This document shows, one piece after another, positions 1 to 7,304 of a stretch of 7,304 nucleotides of DNA (positions are counted from its first letter, which is position 1; each line of letters begins with the position of its first letter). The notes under the pieces are model-generated. The model did not search any database and was not told the DNA's origin. It was given only the letters and a program-made list of their open reading frames with translations. Made by a program: the position numbers and the translations under genes. The stretch is from Rhodoferax sp. (GTDB taxonomy: Bacteria > Pseudomonadota > Gammaproteobacteria > Burkholderiales > Burkholderiaceae_C): positions 1-7,304 of the forward strand of contig JAKFXU010000006.1 of NCBI GenBank assembly GCA_021731215.1. The letters run 5' to 3'.

Positions 1-257
1 CGCGCTACATCACCAACCCGGACCGCAGCACCTGCGAGTTCGCGCTGGCGGTGTCGGACGACTTCAAGGGCAAGGGCCTGGGCTCACGCCTGATGCTGTC
101 CATCATGGACGTCGCCCGCGAAAAAGGCCTGAGCGAGATCGAGGGCCTGGTGCTGGCCAACAACCCCACCATGCTCAAGCTGATGAAGGGCCTGGGCTTC
201 GTGGTTAAACCGTTTCCGGAAGACCCCGATTTCAAGCGGGTCACGCATCTGCTGTAG
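1..257 (+). CDS. GNAT-family acetyltransferase domain, C-terminal fragment (probably of a Pat-type protein acetyltransferase)
   Basis: The reading frame is open from base 3 to the TAG at 255-257 and gives 84 residues; the start lies left of the window. The fragment has the core of a GNAT fold: a beta strand CEFALAV, then the acetyl-CoA pyrophosphate-binding loop DDFKGKGLGSRLM (family pattern [RQ]xxGx[GA]), a helix, and the closing segment ANNPTMLKLMKGLGF typical of GNAT motif B. This family transfers an acetyl group from acetyl-CoA to an amine, often a protein lysine. The sequence style resembles the C-terminal GNAT domain of Pat/YfiQ proteins, where it follows an inactive ADP-forming acyl-CoA synthetase region; that region is not visible, so the Pat assignment is inference. 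A stand-alone GNAT enzyme is the alternative. The next gene is convergent, with stop codons separated by 9 bases. Confidence 0.75.
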   Translation, partial: RYITNPDRSTCEFALAVSDDFKGKGLGSRLMLSIMDVAREKGLSEIEGLVLANNPTMLKLMKGLGFVVKPFPEDPDFKRVTHLL

Positions 258-266
258 GGCCATGGC

Positions 267-1421
267 TCAAGTCGGGTAAGTGCCCGGCAGCAAAATGCCC
301 TTGTCCACCGTGTTGATGTTGGTGTGGCCGCAAAACGCCATGGTCAGGTCCAGCTCTTTGTGGATGATCTGCAAGACCTTGTCCACCCCTTCTTCGCCCA
401 TGGCGCCCAGGCCATAGAGGAAGGCGCGGCCAATGTAAGTGCCCTGGGCACCCAGTGCGCGGGCCTTGAGCACGTCTTGCCCCGAGCGGATGCCGCCGTC
501 CATGTGGATCTCAATCTGCTTGCCGACGGCCTGCACGATCTGCGGCAGCGCGCGGATGGACGATTCGGCCCCGTCAAGCTGGCGTCCGCCGTGGTTGGAG
601 ACGATCAGCGCGTCGGCCCCGGAGTTGACGGCCAGGCGCGCGTCTTCCACGTCCTGAATGCCTTTGAGGATGAGCTTGCCGCCCCAGCGCTTCTTGATCC
701 ACTCCACGTCGCCCCAGTTCAGCGCCGGGTCGAACTGCTTGGCGGTCCACTCGCTTAACGAGCCCATGTCCGCCACCCCCTTGACGTGGCCCACGATGTT
801 GCCAAAGCCATGGCGTTTGGTGCCCAGCATGCCCAGACCCCAGCGCGGCTTGGTCATCATGTTGAGGATGTTGGCCACGGTGAGCCTGGGCGGTGCGCTC
901 AGGCCATTCTTCAAGTCCTTGTGGCGCTGGCCGATGATCTGCAGGTCCAGCGTCAACATCAGTGCCGAGCACTTGGCGGCTTTGGCGCGGTCAATCAGAC
1001 GCTCGATGTAGTCGCGGTCTTTCATCACGTAGAGCTGGAACCAGAACGGGTGGCCGCCGGTGGCCTGGGCCACGTCCTCGATCGAGCAAATGCTCATGGT
1101 CGAGAGGGTGAACGGAATGCCGAACTTCTTGGCCGCGAGCGCGCCGAGAATTTCGCCGTCGGCATGCTGCATGCCGGTCAGGCCGGTGGGGGCAATCGCC
1201 ACCGGCATCGCCACCTCCTGCCCAATCATGGTGCTGCGGGTGCTGCGGTTTTCCATGTTGACGGCGACGCGCTGGCGCAGCTTGATCTTTTGAAAATCGT
1301 CCGAGTTGGCGCGGTAGGTGCTCTCGGTCCACGAGCCGGAGTCGGCGTAGTCGTAGAACATGCGCGGCACGCGTTTTTGCGCCAGCACGCGCAGGTCTTC
1401 GATGTGGGTGATCACGGGCAT
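267..1421 (-). CDS. lldD: FMN-dependent alpha-hydroxy-acid dehydrogenase, L-lactate dehydrogenase (LldD) type
   Basis: This 384-residue protein belongs to the FMN-dependent alpha-hydroxy-acid oxidase/dehydrogenase family, a TIM barrel that oxidises L-lactate or similar 2-hydroxy acids to 2-oxo acids. Quinone-linked members pass electrons to the respiratory chain at the inner membrane. By remembered alignment to spinach glycolate oxidase the catalytic set is complete: Y25 (in YDYADSG), Q129 and Y131 (FQLYV), D159 (TLD), R166, K253 (LILKG), catalytic H277 and R280 in SNHGGRQLDG. FMN-phosphate loops are DGGIRSG at 308-314 and GR at 331-332. Residues about 171-240 form the variable segment that in LldD-type enzymes is linked to membrane association. 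The frame is open to base 1559, but the start at 1421 is chosen because it has AAGGAG six bases upstream and because family homology begins there. Length fits the family (about 380-400). L-lactate is the likeliest substrate; glycolate or another 2-hydroxy acid cannot be excluded. Confidence 0.85.
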   Translation of the reverse strand: MPVITHIEDLRVLAQKRVPRMFYDYADSGSWTESTYRANSDDFQKIKLRQRVAVNMENRSTRSTMIGQEVAMPVAIAPTGLTGMQHADGEILGALAAKKFGIPFTLSTMSICSIEDVAQATGGHPFWFQLYVMKDRDYIERLIDRAKAAKCSALMLTLDLQIIGQRHKDLKNGLSAPPRLTVANILNMMTKPRWGLGMLGTKRHGFGNIVGHVKGVADMGSLSEWTAKQFDPALNWGDVEWIKKRWGGKLILKGIQDVEDARLAVNSGADALIVSNHGGRQLDGAESSIRALPQIVQAVGKQIEIHMDGGIRSGQDVLKARALGAQGTYIGRAFLYGLGAMGEEGVDKVLQIIHKELDLTMAFCGHTNINTVDKGILLPGTYPT

Positions 1422-1427
1422 GAAGGT

Positions 1428-1433
1428 CTCCTT
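1428..1433 (-). promoter_or_regulatory. Ribosome binding site of the lldD-type gene
   Basis: On the minus strand AAGGAG lies six bases before the ATG at 1421. It decides the start, excluding the 46-residue N-terminal extension that the open frame would allow up to base 1559. Confidence 0.8.
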
Positions 1434-1521
1434 ATTGAGGTCTGGATGGTAAGCGCTGGCCGGCGTCAATGGTTTGAAATCCGGCGCGCACTGCCTGAAA
1501 TTATTTGCGCTGGGCGGCCAT

Positions 1522-1560
1522 CTTGGCACATTGCGGTTCTTGGCAGGTTGCCGTGGCAAG
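1522..1560. repeat. Short direct and inverted repeats in the divergent control region
   Basis: CTTGGCA occurs twice, at 1522-1528 and 1539-1545, 17 bases start to start. It is followed by the short inverted repeat TTGCC-gt-GGCAA at 1548-1559. The cluster sits about 12-50 bases upstream of the candidate -35 box of the rightward gene and upstream of the leftward lldD-type gene, so an operator for a shared regulator is possible. It does not match a regulator consensus that I know, and it may be chance. Confidence 0.25.
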
Positions 1561-1571
1561 GCCTAAATCCA

Positions 1572-1598
1572 TTGACAGGACCAAGCGGCCGGTATAGT
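1572..1598 (+). promoter_or_regulatory. Candidate sigma70 promoter for the DauA-like dehydrogenase gene
   Basis: A perfect -35 box TTGACA at 1572-1577 is followed after 15 bases by TATAGT at 1593-1598, five of six matches to the -10 consensus. The 15-base spacer is shorter than the preferred 17. Transcription would begin near 1605 and give a leader of about 25 bases before the ATG at 1630. Confidence 0.55.
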
Positions 1599-1629
1599 CA
1601 CGCTTTCCCATTCCTCTGCTCACATTTCA

Positions 1630-2787
1630 ATGCAAACTGCCGACGTTCTCATCATTGGCGCCGGCATGGCGGGTGCATCGGCGGCCCATGCCCTGGCGCC
1701 GCATGCCAAAGTCATGCTGTTGGAGCGCGAGGCGCAGCCGGGCTACCACGCCACCGGGCGCTCGGCCGCGATGTATTGCGAGACCTACGGCAACGCCACC
1801 GTGCGTGCCCTGACCACCGCGTCCAAGGCCTTCTATTGCAATCCGCCGGAGGGCTTTTCTGCCTATCCCTTGCTGACGCCGCGTGGTGCGCTGATGGTGG
1901 GCGGTGCCACTCAACACGACAACTTGCGCGCCGCATGGAGCAGCATGCGCGCGCTCGTGCCCACTATCGAATGGTGGACGCAAGACCAGATCCTGCGCCG
2001 GGTCCCGGTGTTGCGTCCAGAAGCCGCCATGTACGGCGTGTATGAGCCCGATGCCATGGATATGGACGTGCATGCCATTCATCAGGGCTTTCTGCGCGCG
2101 GCCAAAAGCGCGGGCGTGCGGCTGCTGTGTGACGCCGAAGTCAGGCAGCTCAGGCGCGAGGGGGGTGTCTGGTGCGCGCAGACCGCTGCCGGGCGTTTTT
2201 GCGCCCCGGTTCTCATCAATGCAGCGGGCGCCTGGTGCGATGTGCTGGCGCAGTTGGCCGGGGTGGCAGCCGTCGGGCTGGTGCCAATGCGGCGCACGGC
2301 GTTCACTTGCGACGCGCCGGCGGGGACCGAGATCAGTGGCTGGCCGCTGGTGATCGACGCCAACGAGCGTTTCTACTTCAAACCCGATGCCGGGCTGCTG
2401 CTGGCCTCGCCGGCCAATGAGGACCCGGTGGCGCCGCAGGATGTGCAGCCCGAGGAACTCGACGTGGCGATTGCCGTGGACCGGCTGGAGCACGCCACCA
2501 CGCTCAATATCCGGCAGGTGCGGCGCCGATGGGCCGGTCTGCGCTCCTTTGTCCCCGACAAGAGCCCGGTCGCCGGCTTCGCCCCCGATGCGCCGGGTTT
2601 TTTCTGGCTGGCCGGGCAGGGCGGCTATGGCATCCAGACTGCCCCGGCCCTGGGCGAGCTGGCCGCCGCGCTGGTGCGAGGCCTGCCGCTGCCACCGGCG
2701 ATGGTCGCGCTGGGCGTTCGGGTGGAAGACTTGTCGGCGTCCCGGCCCTCCTTAAACAGGGGCACTGCGCTTGGCTTAACGGATTGA
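1630..2787 (+). CDS. FAD-dependent D-amino-acid dehydrogenase-like oxidoreductase (DauA-related, DAO family)
   Basis: This 385-residue protein is a DAO-superfamily flavoprotein with an N-terminal FAD-binding Rossmann motif (IIGAGMAGAS at 8-17, E32 ending strand 2) and the C-terminal FAD contact GGYGIQT at 331-337. From memory it aligns without gaps from residue 4 to about 355 with Pseudomonas aeruginosa D-arginine dehydrogenase DauA, sharing stretches such as LEREAQPGYH, NAAGAWCD and WAGLRSFV. DauA oxidises D-amino acids to imino acids, which hydrolyse to 2-oxo acids. Y53, R222, Y249, R305 and Q336 of that enzyme are kept; H48 is Met and E87 is Ala here, so D-arginine is an unlikely substrate. 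A related D- or imino-acid substrate is more plausible. The start is fixed by the Rossmann motif beginning at residue 5. No Shine-Dalgarno is visible before the ATG. The last ~20 residues diverge from DauA. It is divergent from the lldD-type gene; a candidate thiC promoter overlaps its 3' end. Confidence 0.8.
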   Translation: MQTADVLIIGAGMAGASAAHALAPHAKVMLLEREAQPGYHATGRSAAMYCETYGNATVRALTTASKAFYCNPPEGFSAYPLLTPRGALMVGGATQHDNLRAAWSSMRALVPTIEWWTQDQILRRVPVLRPEAAMYGVYEPDAMDMDVHAIHQGFLRAAKSAGVRLLCDAEVRQLRREGGVWCAQTAAGRFCAPVLINAAGAWCDVLAQLAGVAAVGLVPMRRTAFTCDAPAGTEISGWPLVIDANERFYFKPDAGLLLASPANEDPVAPQDVQPEELDVAIAVDRLEHATTLNIRQVRRRWAGLRSFVPDKSPVAGFAPDAPGFFWLAGQGGYGIQTAPALGELAAALVRGLPLPPAMVALGVRVEDLSASRPSLNRGTALGLTD

Positions 2788-2805
2788 TGCGGTATCGCGT
2801 ACACT
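2776..2805 (+). promoter_or_regulatory. Candidate promoter for the riboswitch-thiC transcript
   Basis: TTAACG at 2776-2781 (four of six to TTGACA) and TACACT at 2800-2805 (four of six to TATAAT) are 18 bases apart. The predicted start near 2811-2813 falls at the beginning of the TPP aptamer, which supports the placement although both boxes are weak. The -35 box lies inside the end of the preceding coding region. Confidence 0.4.
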
Positions 2806-2809
2806 CAAT

Positions 2810-2896
2810 TCTGCCCGGGGTGCGCTGTGGATGCGCTGAGATGGTCACCAAACCCGCGAACTTGATCCGGTTCAGACCGGCGTAAGAAGAGCCAGA
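2810..2896 (+). ncRNA. TPP riboswitch aptamer (THI box) upstream of thiC
   Basis: The conserved THI-box blocks occur in the right order and spacing. The P2 strand GGGT at 2818-2821 pairs with ACCC at 2852-2855. A short P3 hairpin (CGC 2823-2825 with GCG 2833-2835) is followed by the pyrimidine-sensing CTGAGAT at 2836-2842. Then come GAACTTGATCCGG at 2858-2870, and a P5 hairpin CCGGT/ACCGG (2867-2871 with 2876-2880) leading into GGCGTAAG. A minimal P1 can form from TCTG 2810-2813 and CAGA 2893-2896. The segment after GGCGTA reads AGAAGA rather than the usual GGGA. The RNA binds thiamine pyrophosphate and would turn off thiC expression when thiamine is plentiful. Its position about 100 bases before thiC fits the known Rfam THI element distribution. 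Confidence 0.93.
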
Positions 2897-2909
2897 CTGC
2901 ATTTTTCCT

Positions 2910-4876
<1,967 letters not shown>

Positions 4877-4960
4877 CCATCGCGCCGCCATGCCAGTGCC
4901 TTGACTTTCTGCCAGGCGCTGGCGCGCTCGTCCGACAGCACGTCCAGCCTCCATTGTTCA

Positions 4961-4978
4961 GTGCCACCAACTTGGCAC
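4961..4978. repeat. Small inverted repeat in the thiC-nasA convergent spacer
   Basis: GTGCCA at 4961-4966 and TGGCAC at 4973-4978 form a perfect six-base stem with a six-base loop. A second small stem, GCCAG/CTGGC, lies at 4911-4923. Neither is followed by a T-run on either strand, so they are at best weak candidates for transcript-end structures between the convergent genes. The 141-base spacer (4877-5017) otherwise shows no recognised gene. Confidence 0.3.
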
Positions 4979-5017
4979 CGGCATGATCGTCGATGCGATT
5001 GAGGACTTGATGAGGCC

Positions 5018-7304
5018 CTAGGTGCTTTGCCGGCTGGGGGCTATTGACGCCCGTACCATGCGCTGCAACTGGGGCAGACAGGAGCCGCAATGGGTGCCGC
5101 ATTTCAGCGCAGATTGGAGCAATCCAAGCCGCTCTTTGGGCGAGCCCTGGGAACTGACCAGGTGGGCATCAATCGCCACATCGGTGACGTTGAAGCAGGC
5201 GCACACCGATTTGCCGCGCGACACCACGGCGATCGGCGGCTTGGCGCCCGGTACCAGCAGCGCGCGGCCATAGGCGTGGGCTGGCAACTCGTCTTGCAGC
5301 AGCGGGGTGATCCAGCTTTGAGCGCTGGTGTTACCGGCCAGCAGAAAGCCTTCCAGCGTCGTCTGGTCAGCGCCATGCACCAGCCTCAGCGCGCGGCGCT
5401 GGCCGCGTTTTTTGTCGGCGTAGCGCAGGATATCGGTACCGGCCAGGTTCAGAATGGTTTCAATTTCGTGCAGCCATTCGTCAGGGGGTGCCTGGTGCCC
5501 GGCCGCGCGAAACAGCAGGCCGCTGCGTTCGAGCCGCGGCCCATCGGCGGCTGCGTTGTTGGAGAAAGGCACGCAACTGGCAAACGGGAAGCGGGCCATC
5601 AGTTGCTGGAGCTGGGTGCGCGCTGCCAGCACGTGATCGGATGGCAGCCAGGCCACGGCCAGCAGCGACCAGGGCATTTCCGCCTTGAGCACCTTGACGG
5701 CGGCGTGTTTCAACTCGGGCTGCTTCGAGTCCGGACAAAAAGCCGAGCTGGTGAGGGCGTTGACGCCGGCCAGCCGCTGGCCGGTGGCGCTGCTGCCGCT
5801 CAAGAACTCTTCACCCCAGTGCATGGCGATGAAGACCTGGCTCATTCCCAGCTCGGCGCTGGCCTGCACCGGCAGCAGGATCGAGCCGCGCTTGCTGGTG
5901 ACGTGCACCAGGTCGCCGTCCTTGAGCCGCTGCCGCGCCATGTCCTGCGGGTGCATCTGCAAGGCGGGTTCGCGCACGTGACCAAACAGGCGGCCCAGGG
6001 TGCCGGTGCGGCTCATGCCGTGCCACTGGTCGCGCAGGCGCCCGGTCGTCAGGGAAAACGGGTAGCGCGCCTCGCGCGGTTCCGCCACCGGGGTGTAGAC
6101 CGGGTTGGCAAAGCGGGCCCGGCCGTCGGCGCTGGGGAAGAGGCCGTCTTCATACAGGCGGGCTTTGCCTTGGCTGCCGCCTTCTGGCAAAGGCCACTGC
6201 TGCGGCGACTGCGCCAGCATGGCGTAGGACATGCCGGTGATGTCGAGGTCGCGCCCGCGGGTCGATTCGCGGTGTTCGAGCCAGACCGATTCGGGGCTGG
6301 TGTAGGGGAACAGCGTGGCTCCGGCGCCCAACGCTTTTTCAAGCCGGCGCGCGAAATCGACGGCGATGGCCCAGTCAGCGCGCGCTACGCCCGGCGCGGG
6401 CACGGCGGCGCGCACGCGCGAGATGCGCCGTTCGCTGTTGGTGACGGTGCCTTCCTTTTCGCCCCAGGTGCTGGCCGGCAGCAGCAGGTCGGCGTAGGCG
6501 CCGGTGGCGGTGCCGGCAAAGGCTTCCTGCAACACGACGAATTCGGCACGCTCCAGCGCGCGGCGCACCGTGGCCTGGTCCGGCATGGATTGCGCCGGGT
6601 TGGTGCAGGCAATCCATAAAGCCTTGATTTCTCCGTCGGCCGCGGCTTGGAACATCTCTACCGCCGTCTTACCCGGCTTGGCCGGTACGTCAGCCACACC
6701 CCACAGCGCCGCCACTTCGGCCCGGTGCGCCGGGTTGGCCAGATCGCGGTGCGCACTGAGCAGATTGGCCATGCCGCCGACTTCGCGCCCGCCCATGGCG
6801 TTGGGTTGTCCCGTCAGCGAAAACGGCCCGGCGCCGGCTTTGCCGATCTGGCCGCTGGCCAGGTGCAGGTTGATCAGGGCCGCGTTTTTGGCGCTGCCGC
6901 TGCTGGACTGGTTCAGGCCTTGGCAATAGAGGCTCAGGGTCGGTGTGCGCTGTCCTGGCCGGCCGGGATCGATGCCGGCGAACAGGCGCGCGGCTTGCAG
7001 CAAAGCGTCTTTGGAAATACCGCAGGTCTGGGCCACCCGATCCAGCGTGTAGTCGCGCAGCGTGGCCTTCAGGTCATCGAAGCCGCTGGTGTGGGCGGCC
7101 ATGAAGGCCGCATCAAGCCAGCCCTCCCACAGCATGAGGTGCAACATGCCGTTGAACAGCATGACATCGGTGCCGGGCTGGATCGGTAAAAAGAGGTCGG
7201 CGATTTCGGCGGTGTCGGTGCGGCGCGGATCGACCACCACGATCTTGAGCGCGGGCTTGCTCTTCTTCGCGTCTTCGATGCGGCGAAACAGAATGGGGTG
7301 GGCG
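5018..7304 (-). CDS. nasA: Assimilatory nitrate reductase catalytic subunit (NasA type), C-terminal 761 residues
   Basis: The frame is open from the TAG at 5018-5020 to the right edge; the N-terminus with its expected [4Fe-4S] motif lies outside the window. This molybdenum enzyme reduces nitrate to nitrite for nitrogen assimilation in the cytoplasm. Counting from the first visible codon, residues 1-390 are molybdopterin oxidoreductase core, with VVVDPRRTDTAEIADLFLPI near 22-41, GQPNAMGGREVGGMANLLSA near 165-184 and a TNSERR stretch. Residues about 412-545 are the molybdopterin-dinucleotide-binding domain (TTGRLRDQWHGMSRTG, then FCPDSKQPELKHAA). A linker of about 150 residues contains YADKKRGQRRALRL...LEGFLLAGN, resembling the NirB/rubredoxin-reductase C-terminal fold. 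The end is a BFD-like [2Fe-2S] domain with CACFNV (C701, C703) and CGTHCGSC (C739, C742 as ligands). The fused BFD domain and RLRDQWH motif favour NasA over respiratory NarG or periplasmic NapA. The gene converges on thiC. Promoter and operon partners are outside the window. Confidence 0.93.
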   Translation of the reverse strand, partial: AHPILFRRIEDAKKSKPALKIVVVDPRRTDTAEIADLFLPIQPGTDVMLFNGMLHLMLWEGWLDAAFMAAHTSGFDDLKATLRDYTLDRVAQTCGISKDALLQAARLFAGIDPGRPGQRTPTLSLYCQGLNQSSSGSAKNAALINLHLASGQIGKAGAGPFSLTGQPNAMGGREVGGMANLLSAHRDLANPAHRAEVAALWGVADVPAKPGKTAVEMFQAAADGEIKALWIACTNPAQSMPDQATVRRALERAEFVVLQEAFAGTATGAYADLLLPASTWGEKEGTVTNSERRISRVRAAVPAPGVARADWAIAVDFARRLEKALGAGATLFPYTSPESVWLEHRESTRGRDLDITGMSYAMLAQSPQQWPLPEGGSQGKARLYEDGLFPSADGRARFANPVYTPVAEPREARYPFSLTTGRLRDQWHGMSRTGTLGRLFGHVREPALQMHPQDMARQRLKDGDLVHVTSKRGSILLPVQASAELGMSQVFIAMHWGEEFLSGSSATGQRLAGVNALTSSAFCPDSKQPELKHAAVKVLKAEMPWSLLAVAWLPSDHVLAARTQLQQLMARFPFASCVPFSNNAAADGPRLERSGLLFRAAGHQAPPDEWLHEIETILNLAGTDILRYADKKRGQRRALRLVHGADQTTLEGFLLAGNTSAQSWITPLLQDELPAHAYGRALLVPGAKPPIAVVSRGKSVCACFNVTDVAIDAHLVSSQGSPKERLGLLQSALKCGTHCGSCLPQLQRMVRASIAPSRQST

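Noticed and set aside
259..266. Palindrome GCCATGGC between the convergent stop codons.
   Set aside because: Eight bases with no loop and no T-run; too short to be a terminator and likely chance.
1422..1559. N-terminal 46-residue extension of the lldD-type protein.
   Set aside because: Family homology starts at MPVITHIEDL, and AAGGAG sits six bases before that ATG; the extension has no family resemblance.
786..2045. A 419-codon plus-strand frame spanning the end of lldD (antisense), the divergent spacer and the start of the DauA-like gene.
   Set aside because: It crosses two well-supported genes in wrong frames and its composition is typical of antisense GC-rich sequence.
2902..2906. Run of five T after the TPP aptamer as an intrinsic terminator.
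   Set aside because: No stable GC-rich hairpin directly precedes the run, so transcriptional attenuation is not supported by sequence.
5090..6619. A 509-codon open frame on the plus strand opposite nasA.
   Set aside because: It is the low-information antisense shadow of nasA, rich in A, G, R and Q, without a ribosome binding site or known motif.

Overview
The window is a GC-rich stretch of bacterial chromosome with ordinary metabolic genes packed on both strands. Protein style, codon use and gene content point to a betaproteobacterium of the order Burkholderiales, probably a Comamonadaceae relative. That placement is inferred from remembered family resemblance and was not tested by a search. 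I see no insertion sequence, CRISPR array, tRNA, rRNA or prophage.

Layout from left to right. (1) The last 84 codons of a GNAT acetyltransferase domain on the plus strand, probably the C-terminal end of a Pat-type acyl-CoA-synthetase-like protein acetyltransferase. (2) Nine bases further on, convergent, an FMN-dependent alpha-hydroxy-acid dehydrogenase of the L-lactate dehydrogenase (LldD) type on the minus strand. (3) A 208-base divergent intergenic region with a good sigma70-like promoter pointing right and short repeats. (4) A plus-strand FAD-dependent amine/amino-acid dehydrogenase that aligns without gaps to Pseudomonas D-arginine dehydrogenase (DauA) but has lost two of its substrate-contact residues. 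(5) A 211-base leader with a clear thiamine pyrophosphate (TPP) riboswitch, followed by a candidate ribosome-binding-site-sequestering switch. (6) thiC, complete, for the pyrimidine branch of thiamine synthesis. (7) A 141-base convergent spacer. (8) On the minus strand, the C-terminal 761 residues of an assimilatory nitrate reductase catalytic subunit (NasA type) with a C-terminal BFD-like [2Fe-2S] domain; its N-terminus lies beyond the right edge.

The genes do not form one pathway. LldD and the DauA-like enzyme are both flavoenzymes oxidising small alpha-substituted acids to 2-oxo acids, and they share a divergent control region. thiC is a self-contained TPP-controlled unit. nasA belongs to nitrate assimilation. 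The most useful observations are the remodelled active site of the DauA-like enzyme and the mutually exclusive helices in the thiC leader. I found no convincing previously undescribed system.
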